Shown: one piece after another, positions 16,734-26,886 of the stretch
Numbering within the stretch: the stretch's first letter is position 1
Layout: each line of letters begins with the position of its first letter
Source: Sinotaia quadrata
Lineage: Eukaryota > Mollusca > Gastropoda > Architaenioglossa > Viviparidae
Direction of reading: 5' to 3'
Assembly (NCBI GenBank): GCA_028829895.1
Contig: CM054179.1
Coordinates: forward strand, 41,659,617-41,723,616
Length of the DNA: 64,000 nt
Translations under genes and position numbers: made by a program
Notes under the pieces: model-generated
Seen by the model: only the letters and a program-made list of their open reading frames with translations
What the model was told of the DNA's origin: nothing
The model's database searches: none

Positions 16734-19700
16734 GTTAACATACAAATCAATTAAGGCAGTTGTTTTATGCATATCAAATGAATACTATCTGCTTCTCTTA
16801 GTGCATCAGGATTTAAGTCAGCAATTTACCTATTTTGCAAACAATAAAAATGTCCATTCTTACTTTCCATACAACATTAACTGGTGGTTGGCCTAGAGAC
16901 GAAAACTGTCCACAAGCTAACTGCAGTTGACTTTCTCCACTTTGACTTGGAAAATCAGCACCGTACAAAATATATGTCCGTAAGCTTCCTGTTGCTATTT
17001 CAGGTGGCTCTGGCAATAAAACCGTTAAAAAGCATGTTAGCCTCTTATGAAAGCTTTTGTATTTCTTAAATTTGTTCATAAATTTACACGTCCCGTTCAC
17101 AATGCATTTATTTTACAACGAATTTGTCAATTGAATGGTACAAATAATAATAATAATAATATAATATGAAACGAATCCACGAAATATGCGCAAATCCTTT
17201 CAAGATTGCAAGATACGCAACATGGCGAAGATTTGAAGATTCTTGCTGCTTGGGGTAGGGGGGAATATTTCATTTGGTATTTAATTTCGTTTTCAACAGT
17301 CCAGTGTCAACACATACAACCAAGCTAATTTAAATAAGAGGACAAAGTTCAATGCGAACTTTAAAGACTTAGTTGTATTTCGCTTTGTTTTATTCTGTTA
17401 TCGCTTCCATCAAGTAATTTTTGAAATATGCGTTGTAGTGCTGCAAAAGTATTTTTACATTATATCATGGATATCGGATAAATTATTTGAAAATTCCCTG
17501 ATCATTAGAAAACAATGATTTGAAGTAAATAAAAGCTACTGAATACATCCTTCTGCATACTATATTTTACTTCATACAAAAAGAGCACTTCCGTTATATC
17601 TTTATTTTAATATTTATGTTCTTTTAATAGAATGACATGACTAACCTCCGGCTACAAATTGCTATAGTAACAATCAACATTCATTTTTCTCAAAAGGAAA
17701 TGTGTGTCACTGCCTCAACGAAGTCATCTGATACTATAACATGAAGATTTTTTTTTAAAACTTTGGGTAGCTGCAGATTGACTCAAGGTATATAAAATGA
17801 AAAAAGGTAAGTAGACTGTAGTCTATTATTTTAATATGTTCTTCTCGTGGTTGCAATGCCTCATTCAGATGTGTATTTATTTTGTTTCTATGCAATTTGA
17901 CTAGGAATTGCAAGCAATAAGGCTTTTGCTTGCATGTATTATTTATTTGGATACTTATTTCTTTAGAAAACTTTTTCTTCGCTTTCAAACTGTTGAAAAG
18001 TACACCCAAGACAAGGCTTTGGGAAATCACAAGTTGCGGACACCCAGTTCAAGGCTTTGGGGCGGCCACAAGTTCGGGTATCCAGTTCAAGGCTTTGGAA
18101 CAGGCACAAGTTGTGAGCAACCTAGTCAAAACTGTAGGACAGCCACAAGTTGTGGGCACCCAAGTCAAGACGTAGGACAGCCACAAGTTGCGGGCAGCCC
18201 AGGTCAAGACCGTAGGACAGTCACGAATACTGTATCGGGAGAATTCTAAACTCTGCAAGTATAATGGCCTCAAGAACAGGATTTTTTCTGTTTCAACGCT
18301 TAACCCTGAAATTAATGTAATGGTTTTGTTTTAACTTTAAAAATACAAATTTTCAGACAACCGTGTTTTAACCCCCTTCTACCCCAGGAAATCTCAATTA
18401 TCTTCTAAGAGAAACTTACTTGAAGTTTTACAACTACACACTACAGATGAATTAATTTATTTTTAAATGAAAGTTTTTGACATTCTTTCACCGCTAAATA
18501 CTAGCAGTTAGGAATGTCAGCATGCCTTCACGGTGTTTAAATTACAGACTAATAAAACAATCGTTAATGTAATGAATATCACGTTCATAAGCACAAACAT
18601 GCATTGAATAAATTACCTATTACTTGCAGGATTGCGGTTTGTGAGTAGATCAAGTCTCCACGTAGGTAGATGCGCACCGAGTACTTTCCCTTGTCAGCTA
18701 ACGTCACTCCTGGTAAGTCAATGCCAGCATTTGGCACAAAGTTGATAGGTCGCCCTGTGTTGTTTACCACAACGAACTGGTTACCGATGTAGGTTGCTAA
18801 GAGCACCTCTTGCTGACCTTTGACACAAATTCACGAATTTACATGACAGCGTTTCATTAGCGTTTCAAACAAGTCAAAATATATCTCAGAACATTGCTTT
18901 GTTTTATACAAGGGCGAAGTTAAATACATATACTTTGTTTTCTATTGCTGAATCATCACTAAATCAGTTGGTGTTATTGATGACATATATGACTAACTTG
19001 TGGGCAGTATTACTGCTACCACTACTACATCTACTATTGATAATGAAGGTGATGTTCATATTGACTGAAAGTTCTAAGTACTGCATAGTGTTGAAACATA
19101 AAACACACAACAACATATAATTCAAACTGTTGAGACAAACGAAAACTAAAGATAATATAACAAGATAAAAATAATGAAACAAGAAACTAAAAGCTAAGCT
19201 AATGAAATACATTTGCTAATAGAGCATATAAATGTAATGGATTCACAAATGTGCATAGCAATGAATAATGAGACGGATGAGGCATCCATTCCTAATGATA
19301 AAGAATGAACAGTCGGAATTCGTTTCAAAATAGCCGTGATTAGCCGTGATCAGACAGGCATTTAGCGCTGCAATATGACAAGGAAGCACAGTAAAGAGAA
19401 GACAAATTGTTGTTGTACCTATTCATCTATGAAGGGTGGGTACTCAGGGGCAAATTAAACTGACATGATCGGGTTCTTGGTGAAAGGATATACCTATCGG
19501 CAATTTTATTTAACCTTTTTAAAGTTCTTCAAAAGACATAAAGACAGAAGAGAGTTGAAGTAGTTAAGGAGAAAGAGCATCAGTGACACACAACGATTCT
19601 GGTTGCGTGAAACAAGAGAAAACTGAATAGTGCTGAGAGTTCGCAGAGGTCCTTATCACGGCTCTGGTTGCATGAAACATGAGAAAACTGAATAGTGCTG

Positions 19701-21645
19701 AGATGTCGCAGAGGCCCTTATCACGGCTCTGGTTGCATGAAACACGAGAAAACTGAATAGTGCTGAGATGTCGCAGAGGTCCTTATCACGGCTCTGGTTG
19801 CATGAAACACGAGAAAACTGAATAGTGCTGAGAGTTCGCAGAGGTTCTTATTACGGCTCTGGTTTCATGAAACATGAAAAAACTGAATAGTGCTGAGATT
19901 TTGCAGAGGTCCTTATCACGGCTCCTGGACGTAGAACGGCGAAACGTACACATTTCATTGGTACGCGTCATTCTATTGAGGCGCGAACAATTTACAACAG
20001 AACTGCCCCCCATCTGACCTCGAGCTTTGAGGAAGACACCACTTAGAGACGATACTAAAAGTATTATATCTGTACACCAGTTTGCTATGATATATATTAT
20101 CCAACAAATATGCAAAGAAACCAAGAGCAAACTAAGATAGTGGGTGTATGCAAATGTTCAGCTTACTTTTTTGAACAAATTAATATTTTGGTCAGCATTC
20201 TTTATCATCTGATTCAATAGTTCAGTACCAGAATTCCTCGGATGTAATGTACTATACGTAGATGTTCTATACTTTACGTAGATGTAATGTACTATACGTA
20301 GATGTAATGTACTATACGTAGATGCATGTGTATTGCATACAATCGACTGAATATATTGAATAATATATACCATGTTCAGTTATTAATTTCTCTTTGTAAT
20401 GAAATAAGAACATTTCGAAACACACTTTTCAATTTTAAGAGAATGCCACCATCAGATCTATCTATTGTCTAGAGTCTAGACTAATACTTTTTCATGTTTG
20501 TGCGTTGGATTGCTGCTGAATAAGTTGAAAACGAAAAAATATTCTAAGAGTTCATACACTCCGGGTCAACAAGTTGGTGGAAAGGAAAACTGAAATCTCC
20601 TGGAATCAATAAGCTACTCCTGATAGAATTACATGAATCAAATAAGAGCAGGAAATGGTTCTAAAAGTCATCAGTTAATTTATTTTTACGGATTTAGCAA
20701 AATATGGAAGAGGTAAACGAAATATTGATTGGTGCGCACACACGCTCACGCACACACGCTCACACACACCTGCACATACACTTTCCTCATACATACATTC
20801 ATAAATGCATGATTGTAAACATTACACATGCAATCATATGCATACAATATAAATAATAAACAGATACATACATTTATACTGTCTGTTTATACATGTATTT
20901 ATCATTCTGCGTCACTAGCATGCTCTGACGACGTTGGGATAAATATATAAAACCAGATGAATACATGCTTGTATACATAGATACTGTCTGATTTATATAT
21001 TTCCTGATAACATACATACTACCTGATAATATACATGCTACCTGATAACATACATACAACCTGATAACATCCATACTTCCTTGTAACACACACACCATAT
21101 TATAAAATACCTACTGCCTGATAACATACCTACCGTCTGATAATATACATACTGTCTGATAAACATATATGCTGTTTTTTTTTATACTGTTTTTTCATAA
21201 ATTCTGCCTGATAACATAAATATTGTCTGATAACATACATACCTTCTGATAACATGTACCATTCTATATTACTGACATGCTCTGATGAAGTTGTGTTGAA
21301 CGTCCATTGAAAACTGATGTTATCCCCAACACAAACATCGACGATCTTGCCATTTGGAATTGTGGTTGATGAAGTCCACTGTAAAGCAAGCGCTCCTGAA
21401 ACATCAACAAATGCACCGAGATCGAACCACAATTTACGTCTTTTGAAGAATTTAAAATTTTAAAAACATTATCAACAAAGTTTTTTTTAAAAAAGAGTTT
21501 TGATATCAAATGAAAGACTACAGTCACTACACAGAGATAAAGATTTTTGAACATAATACAGAGCACGATAAAAGAAATGTCAGAAGAATTCAGTATAAAA
21601 ATCAGGTTTACCGGAAAATGTTACCACCAAAATAAAAAGAAACAT
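9965..21645 (-). CDS. Gene B: complete fibrinogen-related protein (FREP), two Ig-like domains plus fibrinogen domain
   Basis: Nine coding exons splice in frame: 21645-21612, 21395-21243, 18808-18617, 17009-16864, 16020-15714, 14358-14228, 13141-13045, 12651-12487, 10206-9965. Total 1467 bp, 488 residues. Layout: signal peptide [15 protein letters not shown] (1-15, ending A-L-A); Ig-like domain 1 (about 16-126) without the canonical disulfide (W42 and V107 at the cysteine positions); Ig-like domain 2 (about 127-210) with C159, W174 and C207; a coiled-coil linker (about 236-275); fibrinogen domain (279-488) with [27 protein letters not shown], the calcium-site-like DRDHD and the C-terminal VEMKIRP. 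This is the gastropod FREP architecture: secreted haemolymph lectins implicated in parasite and microbe recognition. Intron phases are 1,1,1,0,1,0,1,1. A TATA box precedes the start. Function and ligand are inferred from family; the gene structure is seen in the sequence. Confidence 0.93.
10207..12059. repeat. Gene B last intron: GA-rich, (CA)n and 33-41 bp minisatellite
   Basis: A GA-rich tract spans about 10605-10735, and (CA)n 10861-10920. From about 11210 to 11925 there are about 18 copies of a unit TATATTTAGTATACAATGTTAG plus a variable tail (CCTGTAGGCC, CCTGTATGCC or CGTGTACGTGTATGCC). The longer tails cluster in the left-hand half. Confidence 0.9.
12060..12410. repeat. Degenerate tandem repeat of about 60-75 bp
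   Basis: Four to five diverged copies of a unit with ACTAGTCACACTGTAA and GCCATGTGTTACACATGA. It ends about 75 bases from gene B exon 8. Confidence 0.65.
12487..12651 (-). CDS. Gene B exon 8, fibrinogen domain
   Basis: 165 bp, identical length to gene C exon 4. It encodes [25 protein letters not shown] and YHGTA, all standard fibrinogen-domain blocks. Donor GCAG|GTATTG. Confidence 0.92.
12640..12796. repeat. 80-bp tandem duplication covering the gene B exon 8 acceptor
   Basis: The sequence GCTTCTCAAG at 12640 recurs at 12720, followed in both by a shared ATTATTTCAATTTGAATC segment. The second copy includes the first bases of exon 8 and a decoy acceptor (cacattag|GG at 12731). On the minus strand the decoy would read into a stop within about 20 codons. 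Confidence 0.8.
12964..13071. repeat. 54-bp tandem duplication covering the gene B exon 7 donor
   Basis: Two copies of a unit containing ATTACCAATCCAGAATTC, i.e. the last 25 or so bases of exon 7 and its GTAATG donor. The downstream copy carries a second intact donor (exon-like end at 12991). Confidence 0.85.
13045..13141 (-). CDS. Gene B exon 7, fibrinogen domain
   Basis: 97 bp. It encodes [20 protein letters not shown] then GFG...FWI, among the most conserved fibrinogen-domain segments. Same length as gene C exon 3. The 3' edge of the exon with its donor is duplicated just downstream (12964-13017). Confidence 0.92.
13270..13435. repeat. 54-bp tandem repeat, three copies
   Basis: Units share TTCGCCATATGGTAATCCAT and CACTAACACAAATAG. 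In gene B intron between exons 6 and 7. Confidence 0.9.
13764..14214. repeat. 40-bp minisatellite, about 11 copies, next to an exon
   Basis: Unit beginning ACAAGAACATTAGATGACAG and ending CAAGGAGAGG. The array ends about 14 bases from the gene B exon 6 donor, so almost the whole 5' end of that intron is repeat. Confidence 0.95.
14228..14358 (-). CDS. Gene B exon 6, start of fibrinogen domain
   Basis: 131 bp. The split codon formed with exon 5 is a cysteine (T|GT). It encodes [11 protein letters not shown] and [13 protein letters not shown], the first disulfide segment of fibrinogen domains. The donor ACG|GTACAT lies about 14 bases from a 40-bp minisatellite. Confidence 0.9.
14440..14605. repeat. 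Degenerate GTA/ACTAGCAACA repeat
   Basis: Three to four copies of AACAGTAGTAATACTAGCAA in the gene B intron between exons 5 and 6. The rest of that intron (14606-15713) has only short TTCTAGAA-type inverted motifs near 14960-15045. Confidence 0.7.
15714..16020 (-). CDS. Gene B exon 5, Ig domain 2 second half plus coiled-coil linker
   Basis: 307 bp, donor ACAT|GTAAGT. It begins at acceptor ttaaacag. The motif [10 protein letters not shown] supplies the second disulfide cysteine. The following stretch has regular leucine/isoleucine spacing ([19 protein letters not shown]), typical of the FREP interceding region, and probably drives oligomerisation. Confidence 0.87.
16314..16436. repeat. (GT)n microsatellite
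   Basis: GT run with GC interruptions in the gene B intron between exons 4 and 5. It creates spurious frames on both strands. Confidence 0.95.
16663..16733. repeat. (GGAT)n/(GATA)n microsatellite
   Basis: A GGAT block followed by a GATA block, in the same gene B intron. Confidence 0.95.
16864..17009 (-). CDS. Gene B exon 4, Ig domain 2 first half
   Basis: 146 bp, entered in phase 1 and left in phase 0. Acceptor ttattgccag, donor AAA|GTAAGA. It encodes LQLACGQF, with a proper Ig B-strand cysteine, and VNVVWK with the core tryptophan. Confidence 0.85.
18015..18235. repeat. 36-38 bp minisatellite, six copies
   Basis: Degenerate GC-richer units with CACAAGTTGTGGGCACCCA and GTCAAGACGTAGGACAGC, in the gene B intron between exons 3 and 4. 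The remainder (17010-18014) shows nothing else. Frames seen on both strands are repeat artefacts. Confidence 0.85.
18617..18808 (-). CDS. Gene B exon 3, Ig domain 1 second half
   Basis: 192 bp, phase 1 at both ends, donor ATAG|GTAATT. It contains [13 protein letters not shown], an Ig F-strand pattern with valine replacing cysteine, then the G-strand TAILQVI. The acceptor is placed at gtcagcaag|AG because only that AG keeps phase 1. Confidence 0.82.
19598..19925. repeat. 65-bp tandem repeat, five copies
   Basis: Units share GGCTCTGGTTGCATGAAACA, then GAAAACTGAATAGTGCTGAG. In the gene B intron between exons 2 and 3. Confidence 0.9.
20234..20328. repeat. 20-bp minisatellite
   Basis: About five copies of GTAGATGTAATGTACTATAC with one shortened variant. 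Confidence 0.85.
20985..21242. repeat. About 19-20 bp minisatellite reaching the exon 2 donor
   Basis: Roughly ten degenerate copies of CTGATAACATACATACTAC. The final copy merges with the GTATGT donor of gene B exon 2. Confidence 0.75.
21243..21395 (-). CDS. Gene B exon 2, Ig domain 1 first half
   Basis: 153 bp, phase 1 at both ends. Acceptor gttgatgtttcag, donor GAAG|GTATGT. It encodes ISFQWTFN and the core tryptophan in NIEWYML. One cysteine (C33) is present but not at the canonical B-strand position. Confidence 0.83.
21612..21645 (-). CDS. Gene B exon 1, signal peptide
   Basis: The 34 bp from the ATG encode [11 protein letters not shown] plus one base, then donor G|GTAAAC. Joined to exon 2 it continues GALALQW, giving a normal signal-peptidase site after A-L-A. 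Confidence 0.82.
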
Positions 21646-21762
21646 GCTGGACTGGCAGTTATGATCTCAAGAAATATACAGGCCCTACTATGTTACTCTT
21701 AAAAAATGACTTGCACTGTGGCAATCTTCTAGAACCGGTGGTTCGATAAGAGTTACTCATCT

Positions 21763-21771
21763 CCTTTTATA
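21763..21771 (-). promoter_or_regulatory. TATA box of gene B
   Basis: TATAAAAGG on the minus strand, 118 bases before the gene B ATG. Initiation about 30 bases downstream would give a 5' UTR of about 90 bases. A strong TATA box suits an inducible defence gene. Confidence 0.6.
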
Positions 21772-22237
21772 CAGCTCCTTGTTCTAGATTCTAGCGGTCG
21801 TAGATTGCTTCATTTGCAGACATGATTTTTTAAAATCTATTTTAAGCTTGGGTAGCTTCGTTTGTACAATTCCGTGTGCGTTCTTATCACTTTCCTTTCA
21901 CAATGTGTGTCTGACTGACTGACTGACTAACTGAATGAATGAATTATTTTGAATAATAGTTTCATCGGTCATTCATGTCAAATAAGTCAATCTGAGTCGC
22001 TTTAAAATTTAAATTCTGATATATTTAGTTCTGAGTTTATATGGCGGCCGGGATTGCCATTCTTTCACTTATGCCGCTTTGTTCTGTGCTAAGAATAGAC
22101 CATAGTGGCAAGGAACACCAAAATTAATTTTGAGGTAAATTACTGCAAACCGCTCACCATACATATTTTTAAACACAAAATTACCCTCCCACATTCATGC
22201 ATATGAGATATATTTTTTATAGTTTAATTGCATCTTG

Positions 22238-22530
22238 AAAATACGTTAGGTTTGAATCCTTGTTGCGGTGTTTGTGGGGTTTCATTACTTCTTGCAAATA
22301 AGTTAGACTCTAATTTTTGTTGCGGTAGTTGTGGGGTTTCATTACTTCTTGCAAATAAGTTAGACTCTAATTTTTGTTGCGGTAGTTGTGGGGTTTCATT
22401 ACTTCTTGCAAATAAGTTAGACTCTAATTTTTGTTGCGGTAGTTGTGGGGTTTCATTACTTCTTGCAAATAAGTTAGACGCTAAATTTTGTTGCGATAGT
22501 TGTGGGGTTTCATTAATTATTTCTAAATTG
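22238..22530. repeat. 57-bp tandem repeat, five copies
   Basis: Units share TTGCAAATAAGTTAGACTCT then GTTGCGGTAGTTGTGGGG. Period divisible by three, giving a false open frame. Confidence 0.9.
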
Positions 22531-22993
22531 TAAGTAATATTTCAGAAAATTCAAAACGCTTTACAAGTACATAATCCAACAGCAAGTACAAGAGTCGACG
22601 TTTCGGCTACATTGTCTGCATCTGGACAAAACACTTATAACGCTGGCATTAGTACAATGAAACGAGTAACCTAAATAATTGTTGAATGATAAACTTATCT
22701 AAGTGGATGGCGATTTCGTCAAATAAAACGTAATAATTCCGATCTCTGAAGAATCTGTGCTTTTATGACGTCAATCGAAACTTGGGAATTATCCGAGTTA
22801 AAAATAATCTACCAACAGATTAATGACATCTCTCCTTATCTGAACTCAAACATTTGCACTTAGCCTTGTGGACGGTTTGCACCTTTATGGCGAGTTGGTA
22901 CAACGATGGCTTTGCAAATGGACCACCTTGCGCAAGGGACGGGGTAATTTTAACTCCAATCGTATCTCTTTAGCTCACTGGTGATCTGCGCTT
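22531..22993. other. Possible interspersed repeat, no gene
   Basis: Contains GAGTCGACGTTTCGGCTACA, a motif type common in dispersed invertebrate repeats, and at about 22971-22983 a tRNA box-A-like TTAGCTCACTGGT without a recognisable box B. Boundaries unknown. Confidence 0.25.
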
Positions 22994-23625
22994 CCGATTG
23001 CAAAACACACCATGTTAATTGTTGTGAAATAGTATTAAATCTCTATTACTGTTATCATGAGATTCCGATTGCAAAAACACACCATGTTAATTGTTGTGAA
23101 ATAGTATTAAATCTCTATTACTGTTATCATGAGATTCCGATTGCAAAAACACACCATGTTAATTGTTGTGAAATAGTATTAAATCTCTATTACTGTTATC
23201 ATGAGATTCCGATTGCAAAAACACACCATGTTAATTGTTGTGAAATAGTATTAAATCTCTATTACTGTTATCACGAGATTCCGATTGCAAAAACACACCA
23301 TGTTAATTGTTGTGAAATAGTATTAAATCTCTATTACTGTTATCATGAGATTCCGATTGCAAAAACACACCATGTTAATTGTTGTGAAATAGTATTAAAT
23401 CTCTATTACTGTTATCATGAGATTCCGATTGCAAAAACACACCATGTTAATTGTTGTGAAATAGTATTAAATCTCTATTACTGTTATCATGAGATTCCGA
23501 TTGCAAAAACACACCATGTTAATTGTTGTGAAATAGTATTAAATCTCTATTACTGTTATCATGAGATTCCGATTGCAAAACACACCATGTTAATTGTTGT
23601 GAAATAGTACTAAATTACTGTTTCA
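22994..23625. repeat. 72-bp satellite, about 8.7 copies
   Basis: Nearly identical units beginning ATTCCGATTGCAAAAACACA. One copy has CACGAG in place of CATGAG. Open over 208 codons only because the period is a multiple of three. Confidence 0.95.
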
Positions 23626-24224
23626 TGAGATTACTCAGTTACTATGTGTGGCAACATTCCAAGTTCCTGATTAATTGTCAATCTCTATCTGAATAATTAT
23701 TCTTAAATTATACACAGATAAGATTCTCCCATTCAGTCAATTAATCAGTCACCAATATAATTATTATTCTTATTATCCGTAACTAATTACCAATGATGAG
23801 AGTCTTAAGTGGCGTTATTAACAGTTCTCCAGAAGACACCACCCGTCTCTCTCATTTTTGGCGGATATGCGGTTGCTGTAAACGTTTTCTCTCTTCCACA
23901 ATATTAAAGACAAACATTCAATTTCTCACAATATTTCCGATGGTGGAAAACATCTTACCAAAGGAGAAGATAAATCCATCTTTAATCTATATTTAGCGAG
24001 CGCCTATCCATCCACTGTCTCTCGTGGATGTCTCTTATGGCTATCTATATGCGTAAAAAAGATCAATAAATTTAACAATAAATTTATTAAATCAACAATC
24101 AAATATACATATAACAAATACAATGAAAAGATTGTTGACATTTACATCGCTTAACAACAATGTTCGATTAACGCTAGACAATCGTTCAATTTATCCTAGC
24201 ATAGACATCAGCAGTCAAATAATC

Positions 24225-24225
<1 letters not shown>
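23626..24225. other. Spacer between genes B and C, no gene identified
   Basis: AT-rich with a somewhat GC-richer patch at 23790-24050 that is open for 67 codons on the plus strand; no family recognised. Confidence 0.35.

Positions 24226-24227
<2 letters not shown>

Positions 24228-24312
<85 letters not shown>
24228..24312. repeat. (TA)n microsatellite
   Basis: About 40 consecutive TA units. Confidence 0.97.
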
Positions 24313-24315
<3 letters not shown>

Positions 24316-24400
24316 CATAGGCATAATTTATCATAGATTTGACAGTGGAGTTTTAGAGAAATAATTATAGTCAATGTACAGAAGTTTTCAAAGAACTTTT

Positions 24401-24657
24401 TCAAAAGATGGCTGCTGTCACTAGCACGTGTTCACAATCATGCAGTTTGAATAAGTCATTGCCTTTATTATTTAGATGATGGTCCCACATACTCCTTCCA
24501 GGCACATTAGACAACTGTTCCAACTCTCCAAGCACACTGTGGAGAATCATCCAAGAATTTTCGAGTATGCTACACCATAAGGAATGTTCAAAATAATCTT
24601 CCTGAATACTCGAGACCAAATTTAAGCCATCATTTTTACCATATTGGCTCTCAAACA
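24401..24657 (-). other. Unrecognised protein-like ORF fragment
   Basis: Open without interruption from about 24657 to a stop at 24401, encoding about 85 residues of balanced composition: ESQYGKNDGLN, SIQEDYFEHSLWCSILENSW, ELEQLSNVPGRSMWDHH and FKLHDCEHVLVTAAIF. I do not recognise the family. It abuts a 70-bp repeat at its upstream end and has no clear start or acceptor, so it may be a terminal exon or a captured gene fragment. Confidence 0.3.
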
Positions 24658-24859
24658 GAATTTAAATGAAACAACTTATAGCAAAACATTACTGATACGT
24701 TCAACAATAATGCTGGATGCTCAAACAGAATTTAAATGAAACAACTTATAGCAAAACATTACTGATACGTTCAACAATAATGCTGGATGCTCAAACAGAA
24801 TTTACATGAAACAACTTATAGCAAAACATTACTGATACGTTCAACAATAATGCTGGATG
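24650..24859. repeat. 70-bp tandem repeat, exactly three copies
   Basis: Copies start at 24650, 24720 and 24790 (CTCAAACAGAATTTAAATGA) and differ at one base. Very recent duplication. Confidence 0.95.
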
Positions 24860-26616
24860 CTCACATCAACATGATCAGATAGAGTACATTTGTCACTCTT
24901 AGTCTGAAGCAAAAAAAAAAAAAGGCGTACTTTTTCTCTGCAAAAGTCAAATTAAGGCAGGGCTAAATTTCAGGTATATTTCATCTTTATAACTCCTTTC
25001 TCTCTTACAAACATTCGCAACTTACAAATACTGCAACAATTTCGTTAACCCGATACACACACACACACAGCTTAAGAAATAAAGCATCAATCAAAATTCA
25101 TAAGTATAATGTACAACGTAATCTAATTAATGAACATAGAAGCAATCGTTCAATTACATAAAGCATTCTCTAGTTCAATTCATAGATCAATAGCAAACAT
25201 GTTCGAAATAAGTCCATTCTTTCTTTATCAGTCAGTTAACTTACCATAAGCTAACAATCACCTTTATGACTGGACTCGAGTTTCGTCAAATTCAAAGTGA
25301 TTAGAATCTAGAACTTTCTCCAACAAAATAACTTTCGGTCCATCCCCATTGGATGAATTTGTTATGAACAAGTGTGAGACTATTAGTCAGAAAAGCTACT
25401 CTTTCAGTTGGAACTGGTTTAAATTACATCAGCAAATTCTCGCATATTCTGTACCTGAGTTGTTTACTTCCAACTTTGACAGTTAAAAATATCGTAATAA
25501 GCAGTGCCCAAGGTCGGGTCACTTTGGCATTTAACAATTTATACAACAATTAAGTTTAGAAATAGGGATAGTTAAATTTACTCTGCCAAACAATCATTCC
25601 TCACCTAGAGGCACCATTTTCTCACGCACGCACCACGCACGCACGCACACACTCGCACACGCACAGACACATATATAAATATGTGTGCATATTCTGCGTG
25701 TTTTTGTGTGTTATGCTGTCTCATATATTTGTTCTGATTCAATTTACAACAAAAATTCATTAAAACATAAAGAATAAAAACTGAAAACAAATATTGATTG
25801 AAGAGATTATTTTATTTTAAAATTTCTTCAGAATCCATTGTGTGGCATTTTTAAACACGTGTTGTCTTCACTTTCTTATAATTGCCCACACATTGATTTC
25901 TTTTCTCGAAATAGGGTAAATACTGTGATCCTATAAGAATATTGCGTTGGTAGGGGAGGGGGGAGAATGTTAAAAACGGAAAATAGATTTGACAAGTTGA
26001 AGGTATCTTGGTTCTACTTCAGTTCTAAGGGGCATTACTCTTTATATAGAAATAAAATAACACTTTGACGATTAAACTATTCCCAGTGTTGAAAAAAAAA
26101 ATCTGTGTATGTGATTGTTGTATACCTGTACTATATATATAAATATATGTATATACCGATATAAGCACAGTTTATAACAAACTGGGTTTCTGTCTCCATT
26201 TAATAATAATTTGTTTTATGCAATAGGAAAGTTTAGGAATTTTCTTAAGGGTGGGAAATGCTATCTACATACTCTGGTGACGTTAGTGGAACGACATGGA
26301 TAATGGAGATATTCCATTTTAAATCTATTGTTAGTGCTAGGGACTATTTTCAAATAAGTGAAGTGGCAGATTAAAGTATCATTCTTTCTGCACAGATAAA
26401 ACCTATTTACAAAGGTATACGCGGTAACAGGAAATTGATTCCATTTATCTGAAATATTTGTTAAATATACAGAAAGACAAAATGTCAGGAACAAAATATA
26501 CCTTTCAAAAATCCCTAGTAGTAAATCAGATTTCAAGTGTAAGAGAAAAATAAAATAAAAAATAAAACGGTTTCTGGGTGGGGTATGTGTGAATATATAT
26601 CTGCCCTTTTTGGCTA
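24860..26616. other. Spacer downstream of gene C, no gene identified
   Basis: AT-rich with short CA runs near 25055 and 25625-25665. Minus-strand frames at 25605-25790 and 26261-26536 show no recognisable protein. Confidence 0.4.
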
Positions 26617-26622
26617 TTTAAT
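26617..26622 (-). terminator. Possible polyadenylation signal of gene C
   Basis: ATTAAA on the minus strand 20 bases beyond the stop codon. It is very close to the stop; a later signal could be used instead. Confidence 0.25.
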
Positions 26623-26641
26623 CCCCACCCACCCACCCCGA

Positions 26642-26886
26642 TTAATGTCGAAGCTTCATCTCCACTCGCTTTAAGGAGTTCTGTCGATGTTTCCAATCAA
26701 ACCAGTACATGCCATCCACACCATCCTCAGACTGTGTTTTATAACGACCGTTGAGGTTGGCGCGAGGATACCATCTGTACCACCATGCTCCATGATACTT
26801 CTCTGCAGTGTTGACATCTCTATCCTGATCGTTGTCTCGGTCAAAGGTGGAGAAGTTCATTTCGCGAGCATCAAACAGAGAGTCCC
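26642..26886 (-). CDS. Gene C exon 5, C-terminal fibrinogen domain and stop
   Basis: 245 bp ending in TAA. It encodes GDSLFDAREMNFSTFDRDND, then EKYHGAWWYRWYPRANLNG and VEMKLRH. The two cysteines that flank the HGxWWY block in gene B are absent here. Confidence 0.92.

Noticed and set aside
16222..16772. Frames of CVCV or HTHT repeats
   Set aside because: Dinucleotide (GT)n and GATA microsatellites.
17908..18273. Three overlapping frames rich in Q, T and G on both strands
   Set aside because: All explained by the 36-38 bp minisatellite.
22228..22533. Cysteine-rich repeat protein (NFCCGSCGVSL units)
   Set aside because: Read-through of the 57-bp repeat; looks like a cysteine-rich peptide only by chance.
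22981..23607. 208-codon open frame of repeated KTHHVNCCEI-type units
   Set aside because: Read-through of the second 72-bp satellite; near-identity at DNA level including silent positions argues against protein selection.
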